Positions 1-11,510 of a stretch of DNA of 64,000 bases are shown piece by piece (the stretch's first letter is position 1; the number at the start of each line of letters is the position of its first letter). The DNA lies in contig WPIO01000101.1 in NCBI GenBank assembly GCA_009760855.2, forward strand, positions 305,501 to 369,500, read 5' to 3'. The notes below the pieces were generated by a model. The model was not told the DNA's origin and searched no databases. It saw nothing but the letters and a program-made list of their open reading frames with translations. The position numbers and the translations under genes were made by a program. This stretch comes from Cristatella mucedo (taxonomy: Eukaryota > Bryozoa > Phylactolaemata > Cristatellidae).

Positions 1-69
1 GATGCAGGAAGTGCTTAGGACGGTTCGCTTGCCGGCCAATGAGCTGATTATGCCCGCCTTGTGCTGCAG

Positions 70-476
70 GCGTGATTGCTGAGGTGACTCAGCCCTCCCT
101 GGGTGTCGGCTACGAGGTGGCTTATGCTGCTGCATTGGGCAAGCGAATCCTTTGCCTTTATCGCCCTCAGCCAGGCAAGGGTGAGTCGTGCGTGCATGCC
201 GCGCCTTTCGGTGGCAATTCAACTCCAGTGGCATTTTCTCCGATTTGTCGCCACTGTGGCTTTGCTGTCGTCCTTGCACCATCTTGTTGCGGCTCTGCAT
301 ATACATGCGTGGGTATATATATGCATGCAATCAAATGATATTCTTTCATGCTTTGTGTAGTGCTGTCGGCGATGATTAGAGGAGCAGAAAACGGCGACAC
401 CTTCATCGTGAAAGACTACAGCGAGCCCGAGGCTGATGGTATACTCGACCAGTTCCTGAATTCGCTTCAGCATTAA
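70..476 (+). CDS. DNPH1: DNPH1-like 2'-deoxynucleoside 5'-phosphate N-hydrolase, copy 1, last two coding exons (5' part outside window)
   Basis: The family (Rcl/DNPH1) cleaves the N-glycosidic bond of deoxynucleoside 5'-monophosphates. The penultimate exon is 70-180, after a CAG acceptor at 67-69 and before a GTGAG donor at 181. It encodes the family signature AEVTQPSLGVGYE, including the catalytic Glu (GYE). The last exon is 361-476, after GTGTAG. It encodes VLSAMIRGAENG, with the Ser that reaches into the partner subunit's active site in rat Rcl, and ends in TAA at 474-476. Both junctions are phase 1 and the intron is 180 bp. Upstream exons, including the substrate-binding N-terminus, lie left of base 1. 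Exon sizes (111 nt, then about 120 nt) match copy 2 at 20 kb. The shared 37 residues of the penultimate exon are about three quarters identical to copy 2, so the duplication is not recent. Nothing in the visible part is broken. Confidence 0.9.
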
Positions 477-667
477 GTTGCTCAAACGTCAAGCTTCAAG
501 AACCGGCATCCAGCTGCGATCAACTGCACTCAGAAAAAAGCACCCAACATACTTGCAGAGTTGGACTTGTGATAGGATGCTGTATTTGCAATGCCGTTTG
601 TTCAGCTGCACTAACAAGCTGCAATTCGGCTGCACTAACACTATGTGATTGATGTGATTGTACATAA

Positions 668-841
668 AAAAATACTAGCTGATTTAACATCCTCTTTTGT
701 ATAGCGACAGAAGAGCCTTTACGGCTATCACCACCGCTTGCAGTGGCAATAGAGGATCGCCCACCGCAGGAATCGAACCCACGACCTCGGGACCGACGTC
801 GTGAAAGCAACCGCCTTACCTAGTGTGCCATCACGGCTCAC
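668..841 (-). mobile_element. SINE1 (tRNA-derived SINE), copy A
   Basis: On the - strand the tRNA-like head has an A box (TGGCACACTAGG) and a B box (GGTTCGATTCC). A body rich in GCAAGCGGTGGTGATAGCC follows, with a tail ending CTATACAAAAGAGG and an A-rich end. Six further copies in the window define the family. Confidence 0.85.
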
Positions 842-1435
842 TGTGATTAAACATGCATGAAAGTAGCGATGCTAAGTTGTGTGCGACTAATCTTAAAATT
901 AATTCTATTCCCCTCACTTCACCCTCCTTCATTGGCTGCTCCCAGTCCACTGAGCTCACTAGACAGGGGACTCACCGACTTGACTTGAGTCGGCACAACT
1001 TACTTGTGCCAGAAAGCACTGAACGTCAGCCTGGTATGGGTAATTCAAATAACCTTGTACTTCTGTGCACCAGCGTTTGATTGCTTAACTATCCAGTTCC
1101 ATGTATATCAAAGCTAAAAAAATGCTAACATCTCCGTATGGTTGTCGTGCTAAAGAGCAAAGCTGAGTGGTCTCACTTCCCGGATGTTAGCATCATGTGC
1201 ACATTTTCTTCTGCTTTCGTGCCTCCACAAAACCACGTCCAGCTAATCTGAGTTACAATGTGGAACCTCCTTGAAAGAAATCTTCCAAGGGTTCTGTAGA
1301 TGAAGTTGTTTCTTAACCTATGTCCAGTTTAAAAAAAGATGATTAATTCAGACCCTGCAGCATTTCTTCTTTGGTTTTCATAGGCAGAAACGTTGGTGCG
1401 AATGAATTATCCGAAAATTTTCACACGAGATTTAA
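842..1435. other. No feature recognised
   Basis: Mixed-composition DNA between SINE1 copy A and an L2-like fragment. A short ORF at 853-1080 matches nothing. Confidence 0.5.
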
Positions 1436-2168
1436 GTGGCCCACTCCACTTACATTGCTCTCCTCAGTGTGACCAACGACATTCTGGGCACCTACAGTGA
1501 TGTTAACATTACCCTGATCCTGTATGATCTATTGGTGGCATTTGAAGCTACTGATCGCAATTTCCTGCTTGGACGATTTAGAACAACGATTGTTCTTACG
1601 GATGAGGCTTTGGCCTGTTGGAATTGCACTTATGTAAACGTCTTAAATCCGTGTTGCGATGGTAGTGTCTCATCCGGCAGACCTGTCACCCGTGGAGTTC
1701 CACAAGAGTCCTTTTTTAGCCCCTTGCTGTTCTTCATGTGTGTACTGCCTCTCAAAAAGTGGTACGTGCACATTGCATCGGCTATCACTTCTATGCTGAC
1801 GATACCCAGCTGTGCTAGTCATTTATACCATCGAAATTAGCTGCAGCGACTGATGAACTGAATGCCTGGCTTTCAGACATTCGATTCTGAATGTCATCCA
1901 ATTTTCTTATGCTAAACGATGATAAACTCACAGGACACCATAAGCATGTGTCTGGACTAGGAGATTTTGCTCTGGTAGTCAGTGATGCTGTAATGCGACC
2001 GTCATCGTATTTTTGCCCACTACGTACATTTACATAAGTGCAATTCTAAATACTCGTTCATTGCCATTTCCCTTTTCCCTTTGCAGCAAATGTAAAGCGC
2101 CTAGGAAGAGATTGAGTTCTCTCAGAGGGCGCTTTATCAAGTGCATTATTATTATTATTATTATTATC
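1436..2168 (+). mobile_element. L2-like LINE fragment (broken reverse transcriptase plus 3' tail)
   Basis: The translation shows decayed RT motifs: AFEATDRNFLLGR, then GVPQE-F-SPLLF. An AATDELNAWLSD segment follows in another frame at about 1837. The copy ends in the family tail: GTAAAGCGCCTAG, an AGAGATTGAGTTCTCT core, GGGCGCTTTATCAAG, then (ATT)n. Confidence 0.75.
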
Positions 2169-3478
2169 GTATGCTAGCAATTTTAAGTTTCATCTTTTAT
2201 AACTAACTGACGTTTAAAAGTTTAATTAAGAATACCACTTCTACAACTCATATCATATTCAATTCTCACTGCCTACGACGGTGGCTAGAGCTTGCTGTTC
2301 GGTCTAAACTGAACTTGTAATATCAGTTTTGACTAGGCTATTGGACAAACCATTAAGCCTCTGCAGCTTGTGATAAATATGGCCGCGAGGTTGGTCAACT
2401 AATCGGGAAGGTTAGGCCATGTGTCTCTTTTGCTGAAGGAACTGCGATGGCTCCAGTTGATTAACGCGTGCAGAGCAAAACTCTCACAAGGCCCGCCGTG
2501 GCATGGCTGCTTCATGCCCAGCAGAACTGCTGCAGCAGTTGTGGTTTCGTGGCACCCCGTGTCTCTATGGACAATACAATAGGTGTTCAGTTCTTTCCCT
2601 TGCATGTTGTTGGCAGCAAGCTTTTGCTTTGCACGTCCGAGACTGTGAAACGGACTTCCATAGTTCTTGTACATCCTCTCTCCTCCAGCTTACTTGGGCA
2701 CATCCTTTCCAGCTGTTCTGAGCTGCTGCAGCAATGCTACCCTCCTCATCCCCTGCCCTCCTGACTCGGCTATGCTTCTTACTTAACTCTTTGTTGAATG
2801 AGAGGGAGTCAGTTGGCCACCGTATGCCAGCCGAATGTCGCCTAGGCGCTAAAGGCACCGTAGAAAACTCTCTTGGGTAACATGTCGTGTTGTCTTTGTG
2901 GCTTTGTTTAGTTACAGATGGAGTTGTATGCATGCGTACATACGTACGTACGTCCGTTTATTGCTGTCCTCTTCGTCGAAAAATGTCTGCCCTCCAACTG
3001 GAAGGATTGGCCGCTGACCTTCACTTTCGCCTGAACTGGCTCGCGACTTATCGTATAGGATTCATAGTTGAGTATGGGCCTGATATATCTCTGTTTAGGT
3101 TTCTAGTGGCAACAACGATTATCTTGGGCTCCCTGTGATTTTCATCGCCTAGTGAAGGTAATCGCTCTACGGACATATTGCTTGGCTGTGCATAAACCTT
3201 TGATCTCAAGAACGACGGCCACATATGCCAGCACCTCACCGATTATAACGCACCGTGGTCTCACTACTCCAGAAATTAAACACATCTCTTAGTCTGCTGT
3301 GGTTGTATATGTTAGCTCATACATTTTAGCAACAAGGCAATCAGTAAATGGCAGTTTCATTTTCGAAGACAGATATTTTTAAATCGCATTGCCTTCCACT
3401 GGAAGAAATCTATTGCAAATAAGCCCATTTGAGATTTTATAGGATTTTTGCATTTCATTATGGCTATCTCGTTGCATA
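2169..3478. other. No feature recognised
   Basis: Several ORFs under 125 codons overlap on both strands. None shows a motif or convincing splice sites. Confidence 0.5.
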
Positions 3479-3550
3479 TAATAATAATTATATATTTGCA
3501 TGGCATCCTTAAAAAGCTCAATCTCTTTCTACACACTTTACATTTGCACT
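3479..3550 (-). mobile_element. L2-like LINE 3' tail, degraded
   Basis: AATAATAATTATA, then CTCAATCTCTTTCTA and CTTTACATTTGC, is the reverse complement of the L2-like tail with substitutions. It borders the left edge of the 11-bp satellite. Confidence 0.5.
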
Positions 3551-5187
3551 TTATAATCTAGCTATACGCATATAAATTACTTATCTTCTAACTATAATTT
3601 ATTTTCTATCAACTCCTTATCTACTCACAATTAATTTATAATTTACTCATAGTCTACTCATAACTGCCTATACATACAAATTATATAATCTACCTATACA
3701 GATAAACTACTTATTATCAACACATAATCTATTTTTACTAAACTGGTAATCTACTCCTAGGTTAATTATAATTCATTTATAATTTACTCATAATCTACCT
3801 ATACATAAAATAAACTTAGTCTACCTAGAATCTACTTATAATTAATTTATAATCTACCCATGATCTACGTATGATATTTATAATAATGCATGTGCTTAAC
3901 AAATGGTTATCATAATACCAATACTTATGACCTACTTGTAATCAACCTATGATCTACTCATTATCTACCTATAATCTACTTACAATCGACTCATAATTCA
4001 TTTGTAATCTTCTCATAATCTACCTAAAATCTATTCATGATTGACATATAAGCTACTCATAATGTATCTATAAAATACTCATAATTTACTCATATTTAAT
4101 TTTCATCACCCATATACAATCTAATCATAATCTGCCTACAATATACTCATAAGCTAGTTACATTTTACTTCTACTTGTGATATACCCATAATTTACTTAT
4201 AATTTAGTCAATTTATTTTTAATCTGCACATAATCTACCTATAATCTCCTCCTAATTGACATAATCTACTCGTGATCTGCATATTATCTGCTCATTAATT
4301 TATAATGTAATCTACTTTAATATACTCATAATTTACTGATAATCTACTAACAGTTTTATTATAATTACTTATAATGTAATAATTTACCTTTAATCTACTC
4401 ATAATGCACATATAATATGATAATCTACTTATAGCCTAATGATGATTCATATAGAATATACCAATAACTTTTTTAGGTGTGCTCATACTATATTCATAAT
4501 TCATTTATAATTTACTCGTAATTGACTTACTATCTACTCATAATCCAACTCTACTTATAAACTATTTATAATTTACCTATAATCTACTATAATTTACTCA
4601 TAATTCTTGTATAATTTACTCAGAATCTACTCACAATCTACCAGTACATTTAAGCTACTTATAATCTACTCATAATCTACCTGTAAACTTATAACGTACT
4701 CTTAATCTACTCATAATTCATATATAATATATCTATGATCTGCTCATAGTAAATATTTAATAAACTCATAATATATTCATAAGTCAATTATAATTCACTT
4801 ATGATCTATAGATAATCTAGTTATAATCCTCTAATAATGTTGCTATAGTCAACAGTATCGTCTTCTAGTCTATCTACCATCTGGTCTCTTAAAACCTATA
4901 ATCCTACCTATATTCTACTAATAACATATGTATAATCTACATCTATTCGTACCTATATATATATATATATATATATAATATTGGATTATATAATATTATA
5001 TATAATAGATTATATATATAATCTACCTATGTATATATACTCCTGCTTAAAATCTACCTTTAATCTACTCATAATCCACCCATACATACAAACTACTTAT
5101 AATTACCTAAATTATATTCGTAATCTATTCATAATCTACTTGTATTCAGCTCATAATTCATTTATAATCTACTCACAATCTACATTT
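3551..5187. repeat. AT-rich satellite, degenerate 11-bp unit (NNATAATCTAC)
   Basis: About 1.6 kb is built almost wholly of variants of an 11-bp unit such as CTATAATCTAC, TCATAATCTAC and TTATAATTTAC, with scattered 10-bp slips and an internal (TA)n run near 4955-4980. A degraded L2-like tail borders it on the left and L2-like coding remnants on the right. It has no coding potential. Confidence 0.85.
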
Positions 5188-5525
5188 AATCTAGTTGCCA
5201 CACACCATTTCTCGAGACCTGCACTGGCTCCCAGTCGAGTAGAGAGAGCATCGATTTCAACGTTCGGTCACTCACTTTTAGGTCCCTTCATTCTCTGGCT
5301 CCAGCCTAACTATCAGAAGTACTACCCACCGAAAGCAAACCGGATGCCTAGCAAAGCCAGCATTCAGCATCTGGCTACTGGTTGCGTTTAGCTCCGAATG
5401 TAAATCCGGCTGTCGGCTCAGTCTAATCTTAAGCTGCCTTTAGTTTAAAACAAATGTAAAGTGCCTTTAAAGATATGGAGTTCTCTGAGGGTGCTATAAC
5501 AAATACATTATTATTATTATAAGCG
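5188..5525 (+). mobile_element. L2-like LINE fragment, C-terminal region and 3' tail
   Basis: CTGCACTGGCTCCCAGTC corresponds to the family's LHWLPVK motif. TTCATTCTCTGGCTCCAGCC follows, then the hairpin tail and (ATT)n at about 5455-5522. Confidence 0.75.
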
Positions 5526-6493
5526 CCGAGTGCCTACAGACACCGACATCAACAAATCCTTAGCTGCCCCACCGAAAGTCCATGCAAGCACACAGGTCGA
5601 GCGTTGCACGGCATGCATCAATCCCTGCTTGCCAAACGCCTCCTCGACGAGAGATGGCTGAGAAAAAGAGGCTCGGAAACGAATAAAAAACTCACCCAGA
5701 GTTGGATCACCAAATGATCAGTTACATCTCCGGGCACGATAGAAAATTCATCAAAGAGCTCCGGCAATTCGCAAGCACGCATGGCAGAAGCAATCAGTGG
5801 TTAGCGAATCGACTGGCAAGTTAACCTAGACAGCAGCAAAGAGGAATGATGACAAGTCGCTGTCCTGGCCGGCACGCGATCGGTATGATAGGGGGAGACC
5901 TTGGGCGACCAATAGTGACCGATGGTCCACGCCTCTCATCGACGTCCGTCGGCTGTGGCCGAGCGGGAAAAAAAACTCACGGGGCTCGTAGCTTAAGGTG
6001 GAGCCGGTTGGTGCTGGGCTGTCGCCCGCTTCTTTTTGTCGCTTGTTTTTGCATTTTGCATGGGGGGCCAGTTGAGGATCGCTCAGTCGCTCGCTTGAAC
6101 TCGCATGCTCTCAGCCTCCAGAATATGGCAGGTAGATAGAGGCTGGCTAGCGATTTGCAGACGACGAATCGTCCGCGAGTGCTGTCGCTCGCATGCTGCT
6201 GACCCGCTTTGTTGCAGCCTGCATGCCCAAAAAGCTCAGGATTTGAGCACGCTATAGAAAAGTCCCCGGCATACTTTCAGTTGTAATGGGATTCATGGAC
6301 ATTGATGCATTGCTGGTTTATATTAAGCAAGGGACACGGTCCCTTGCTTACAGTGTATGCATAACCTCAAGCTGGTCAAGACTGAACTCTAATAGTGCAA
6401 GCGTATGTCAAGACTGTAGATACGTATGTGGAGACCTGCACTGGCTCTACAATCCTTGGACGGGGCTGCTTATCTTCTGTCGAGTAACGGTAG
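5526..6493. other. No feature recognised
   Basis: Ordinary-composition DNA with one ORF of 97 codons (5846-6139) of no known family. Confidence 0.5.
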
Positions 6494-6530
<37 letters not shown>

Positions 6531-6545
6531 CGTGTGTGTGTGCGC

Positions 6546-6586
<41 letters not shown>

Positions 6587-6606
6587 CGTGCGCGTGTGTG
6601 TGTCCT
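6494..6606. repeat. (TA)n then (TG)n microsatellite
   Basis: About 34 bp of TA runs directly into about 78 bp of TG/CG-interrupted TG. Confidence 0.95.
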
Positions 6607-6834
6607 AATCGGAGCTCTTCCGGCCACCGCGCTCAACTACATGTCGACAAGTCGGCAGGCCGCACCCTCCCGCTTGTCGGTGGTCTGGCTGTCAACCCGG
6701 ACCTGGTCATTGACAACGGCATTGCTTTAGTAATTGTTGATGTGACGGTGCCGTTCGACAGTAGCAATGATGATCTGTTTATGGCGGCCGGAACAAGACC
6801 GATAAATATGCAGCCATTGCCCGTTCTTTCCTGA

Positions 6835-7006
6835 CGATGGCACACGAAGTAAGGTGGTTGCTTTCACGACGTCGGTCCCGAGGTCGTGGGTTCGATTCCT
6901 GCGGTGGGCGATTCTGTATCGCCACTGCAAGCGGTGGTGATAGCCGCAAAGGCTCTTCTGTCGCTATACAAAAGGAGGCTGTTTAATAAGCCAGGATTTT
7001 TTTTTT
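6835..7006 (+). mobile_element. SINE1 copy B
   Basis: It has the same head, B box (GGTTCGATTCC at about 6890-6900), body and tail as copy A, and ends in a T run. Confidence 0.85.
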
Positions 7007-7266
7007 ACCGGTCGGCAGTGGTGAGGGCATTCGTGGTCGGGGCTCTCGGCAGCTGGTTGCCAAATAATGAAGCTTGCCTGGCCGACCTCGGCGTCCCACG
7101 CGCGAAAAAGACGGTTTTAAGGCGGCACTACGTCTCCGATGCCATTACCAGCTTGGAAGCCGTGTGGTCCTTATTCCTGAACCGGGAGGCCCGGGGTGCA
7201 ACGTAATCCTGAGAAGCTACCTGCACGAGAATGTCAGGACGCGGCAAAGGTGAGCACTCGCGACCC

Positions 7267-7297
7267 CCGGCAGGGCAGGGCAGGGCAGGGCAGGGCA
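7267..7297. repeat. (CAGGG)n short tandem array
   Basis: Six consecutive 5-bp units. Confidence 0.9.
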
Positions 7298-7340
7298 CCG
7301 CTGGCTAATGTATATACGCACGTTAAATATTTTAATAAAT

Positions 7341-7510
7341 CTTAATATATATATATATATAGTTGATTTCTAAAGCGCCCTAAGAGAACTTACTCTCGAT
7401 TGAGGCGCTTCACGTGTGCCACTGGGCTCGAGCTAATGACCTCGGTCATCTTACTAATTCACCTTGACCTTGGTCAGGGCGAACTGCTTAACCGCTGGGC
7501 CAATTCCTAG
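7341..7510 (-). mobile_element. SINE2 (second tRNA-derived SINE), most complete copy
   Basis: On the - strand the A box is TGGCCCAGCGGT near 7503-7492 and the B box region is AGCTCGAGCCC near 7422-7432. The 3' end is a hairpin (AAGCGCCT ... AGGGCGCTTT) matching the tail of the L2-like LINE in this window. Confidence 0.75.
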
Positions 7511-7977
7511 CGGTAGCGATCCACGGTGCCGCGATCTCCGCGCGCCCTGCCTGCTGGATTGTCTCAGTTGCTGTCTTCTCGCCAAGACAAGGGCGTTCCG
7601 CTTATTAAAACTACAACGGTTGCGCGGCCGCGCTGCGTAGTCGTCTTTAGAAGGCGGCTACGCAGGCCGACCGACTAACGCTGGACTTTCGCTTGTACGT
7701 GACACGAAGGCGTTCGAGGCGACGCTGCGTCGCTCCTGGTATTCTCCTCGCTAAGAGAAAACACACGCAGAGTGCGCATCTTCGCGAGGCGAACGATCGC
7801 AAACGTGCCGGAAATGCCCTGAACCGCAACAATGGAATTGCTGGGCTGGCGCCCAGCCGCGGGGTTGGAGTTCGCTTCTAGTTCCCGGTCGTGCGTTCGG
7901 GTCCGGCTGCAGGCAACCTGGCAGCGCCCGTTGCTAGCGGTTTCGTTAGCCACAAATTTCCGTCTGCTACGCTAGAA
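7511..7977. other. Putative 5' flank of DNPH1 copy 2
   Basis: Moderately GC-rich, with no clear TATA box. The DNPH1 frame is open from 7891, so an upstream in-frame start (7978) is possible. Confidence 0.4.
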
Positions 7978-8094
7978 ATGAGTTTGTTGAGCCAGAAGAC
8001 CTTTACGCATCTACGCTTAAGCAACGACTGGTGGACGGGTAGCAGACCAGAGCCGAACGGAAATACCGGCTCGCTTCCGGATTCCGGACTCGCA

Positions 8095-8248
8095 ATGGAT
8101 TCCCTTAAGATTTACTTCTGCGGTAGCATTACTGGAGGAAGAGCAGACGTGGAAGTGTATTTCAAAATTATCGAAATCATTAAAGCGAACGGGGCTCACG
8201 TTCTAACTGAGTTCGTCGGTTCGAGCGAGGTGACCGAGGACCGCTGGG
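8095..8248 (+). CDS. DNPH1: DNPH1-like hydrolase, copy 2, exon 1
   Basis: This exon encodes 51 residues plus one base. It contains IYFCGSITGGR near the N-terminus, the phosphate-binding P-loop of Rcl/DNPH1, followed by VLTEFV, which matches the family's VLTEHV. The ATG at 8095 has G at -3 and +4 and gives an N-terminus close to the conserved core. An in-frame ATG at 7978 would add 39 residues. The donor is GTAGGA at 8249, leaving phase 1, which fits the exon at 19815. In rat Rcl the P-loop carries Tyr13, Ser17 and Arg19. The Tyr and Ser are present here, but the Arg position is Thr (residue 13). The next exon that fits is about 11.6 kb away, so joining them is an inference from matching phase, order and family length. 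This exon could instead be an orphaned fragment. Confidence 0.8.
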
Positions 8249-9350
8249 GTAGGACTTGGGCGCGCCGCGGCGCCACCGCTTGATCAACATATGCCCGCTT
8301 GATCTGCATATGCAGCAGTGAGTGGTACTCGGCGGTACTGGACGCTGTTTTCGGGAAAGCGGTTGGTCCGTAAACACTTCCGAGTATTCTTTGGCTCTAG
8401 CACTACCACGTCGCTACTGGGATGCCGCGGCTGAGAGGGGGGGGGGGAGGCTGCGTTGGAAACGAAGGTCAGGTTCAGAAAGTAGTGGTTAATGTGCCCT
8501 AAATTTCGGTGATCGAAGGTTGAACCCGCTACCGGAAATACCCCTCGCTCTACCAGTCTTCATAACAGCAAGCAATGTTCTCGGATGGTCTGCCAGGACT
8601 GTAGAAAAAGGTGCCAGCGGATGTTAATGAGCACTCAGCTCATTCCTTACAGGTAGTCATCAGAACGTGATTAGACTCGTATCGATAGGTGACCAAATGA
8701 TACCAAAGCTGCTGGATCCTGGTGCCAAGCTGCAAAACTGCTCCTCGTTCATTCATACTACCAGCTGCAGCTGTTATGCACCCTGCCTCCAGCCGAATAG
8801 TCAACTTGAGCCGACGCTAGGTCCGGAGCAGTGGGTTTGCCTTCACTTCTCTGCCAATCAATCAGGTCGCTCCAGGCCAGGACACAACTCCCTGCCCTTT
8901 ACTAGCATGGCAATGAATAGCTCGCTAATGAAGCCCGGGCAGTTCGAAGCACGCCTGCCTTTTCGAGACCAGCCGCTTCGGGCAGGGTCCTGAAGCACTT
9001 GAGTGCAGCAGACTCGGCGCGAACAACGTCATGCACTTTGACCTCTGCATGTTGACCATTGCAACCTGATCGCACTGCAACGAACTGTATTCGTGAGCCT
9101 TACGACTGCGACATCGGGCACGAAACCAGTGCCCATCGACATCTAATCTCGTGCTGTGCCGAGGGTGTGTCTACTCTTAAAAAGATGCCCGAACCTGGTC
9201 GAAATCCTCGTAGCACTGTGTGTAGCAGACGTCGTGCACGAAGTGACGGAAGTGTCACCTCCTGGATAGGCTCGCGTTAGGTCTGCCGAGTGGCCGGGCC
9301 AGACTAGAGCGTAGGGCTGCACAATGTGCCAATGCGTACTGCTGGCTGCT

Positions 9351-9449
9351 GAGGAGACATCCACTTCACTCATACACGTCGTCAGGCCCGAGATCATCAA
9401 TCATTCAGATCTGAAATGATCAGACGATGAGTGAAGTGGATGTTTCCTC
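9351..9449. repeat. 23-bp inverted repeat, one mismatch
   Basis: The arms are 9351-9373 and 9427-9449. The 53-bp spacer contains the palindrome TTCAGATCTGAA. Confidence 0.85.
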
Positions 9450-9764
9450 ATCTCTGATTTCAGATCATTTCATCGGTCGCAAAGAAAATAAACTCCAGTC
9501 GTGTGAAATAAACTACAGTCTTCATCAGTATTGCCGACGTCTTTCATTCGTGAAGGCATTCTTGAGGGAAAAATTATCTAGGCTTCCATTGTTGTACTGA
9601 TGCCACGCAGCTGCATGGGCCGTGCTCCGCACCTTCCCTGCTGTCGTTTGCCATTGGATAGCAGCAAAGTTTATCAAATTAAATGACGGTCAACCAATAA
9701 TTGTCAATAATAATAAGTCAACCAAAAATTGATAGGTACATGCTAGCCTGATGGTTATCGGAAC

Positions 9765-9965
9765 CTGGAAAGCCTCACCCTCAGAATCGGAGCTGTCAGC
9801 AAATCTCTTGTAGCAGGTCCGAGAAATCTAGGAGCCTTGTTCCAAATAGAACTTTTGCTGGATGACTACAGCCGCTACGAGGTCAAGTATGCCTACTGTC
9901 AGCTTCATAGCAACAAGAAATTTCGGGCTTGCTTAGATGAAGTTACAACCTATAGTTTGATCTGT
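9765..9965 (+). mobile_element. L2-like LINE fragment, RT C-terminal segment
   Basis: The translation reads NLGALFQIELLLDD then YAYCQLHSNKKFRACLD. This corresponds to NLGVLFQSDLSLDD and SAYFQLHNIAKIRACL in other copies here. Confidence 0.65.
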
Positions 9966-10325
9966 GTCTGCACTTCTGCAATTTACTCTGTACAGGTTTT
10001 GCAGTGTGTGCGCAATGATATGATGCTCCTCGCAGCTGGCGAAAAGTTCGGCGCACAGGCGCACATGTCTGTTGTGAATGCTCCAAAAGGAGGTAAATTA
10101 ACTCCCTTTCCGCCGACCTGTCGTATTCCCTCATCAAGGAGCAAAGTGAATTTAGGGTTATGCCTCTCGCTTGCAGGTGCCCTAACTCTCGTGCTTCCGC
10201 GTGCACCAGCATAAAATACGCGTAGATCCTCGTGCTTCCCACCGCCTGCTGCTTTCCCACCGACTGGTCGTCTGGCTCCGATCATCTAGGAGTACTTCGA
10301 CATCTAACACCGAAACCTGTGGAGA

Positions 10326-10506
10326 TTATGCCTTGCCGGGAGGTAAAGTGCTCGCTAGCTCGCTCTTCGCGACCCAGGTCGTTGGTTCGAGTCCCTCCGT
10401 GGGCGGGCGATCCTTTATTGCCAACTGCAAAGCGATGGGGTGATAGCCGCTAAGGCTCGTCTGCCGCTATACAGACGAGCCTGTTAAATCAGCTAGTCTT
10501 TTTTCA
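10326..10506 (+). mobile_element. SINE1 copy F, diverged
   Basis: The B box is GGTTCGAGTCC near 10384, followed by the body GGGTGATAGCCGCTAAGGC and the tail CCGCTATACAGACGAG. The head is strongly diverged. It lies inside DNPH1 copy 2 intron 1. Confidence 0.7.
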
Positions 10507-11027
10507 GTTACCGTGCTCCCCAAAAACTGCAAATTACTAATGACTGACACGACGAGACTTCATGCTAATGTCATTTAAAATTATGCTAAAAGATCACTTG
10601 TTCCTCATAGCATTTACTCCGTTCGAAGTAATTGTCCTTTGTGTGCTTATGAGGGCTGAAACTCGGCATGTTGTCACCAATTAGTTGATCTACTGCCTTT
10701 TCAGCTGAAATAAAATTCCTGCCATGGGATTTGGTTCTTTTATGGTGATATGCCAATTTTTACTTTGTTATTGCTATTAATATTATTGTTGTGAGTCTAA
10801 GAAGCCGTGTACTGACCTGGTCCTGGGGTACCAATCAACGGTACCTCCCTGGCTCCACGTGGGTACAACTGTGTGAACGGCAGAGCCACCATGATGCGTG
10901 CTGTCTGTGTGCGTGTGAGACATTGCAGCCTCCTTCGTGCTGCAGGTGGTTAGCAAATAAACTGGTCGCCAAATTGATCAGCAGATTTCTGCTTGGTCGA
11001 TTACAAACGCTCGGCAGTGTACGCACG

Positions 11028-11056
11028 ACCTGGCTGGCTGGCTGGCTGGCTGGCTG
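11028..11056. repeat. (CTGG)n short tandem array
   Basis: Seven 4-bp units ending in GACG. Confidence 0.9.
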
Positions 11057-11371
11057 ACGTTGCTGCCGAGTGCTCAACGAAGGCGCCAGGCTCGAAGGGG
11101 GGTGGTGACTGCCTGCGCTGAGCCGAATGCGTTCTCTGCGGCCAATAAGCTCCGAGGCAGCTCACCGTGTGGACGTCGATGCCCAGATGCAGCCGGTCGG
11201 CTTAAATCGAGGTGACCTCTTTCTGTGCACCGAGCCCGGCAGGAGCGAAAGACAGCAGCAGCAGCTGCTGGTAGTGCCCTGGCCTGGCCACCGGCATGAG
11301 TCAAGCTGGCAGCAGCAGGTGCTACTACTACTACTGCAGGGAGGGCCCTTGATCCCCCCAAGCCAGACAGC

Positions 11372-11373
<2 letters not shown>

Positions 11374-11464
<91 letters not shown>

Positions 11465-11510
11465 TCTCTCTCCCTCTCTCTCTCTCCCTCTCTCTCACTC
11501 TCTCTCGGCT
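11374..11510. repeat. (CT)n tract
   Basis: About 90 bp of pure CT followed by interrupted CT with CCCTCTCT blocks. Confidence 0.95.

Noticed and set aside
6840-6915. tRNA gene
   Set aside because: The A and B boxes belong to a repeated SINE1 head with a constant body and tail. It does not keep a full cloverleaf as an independent gene.
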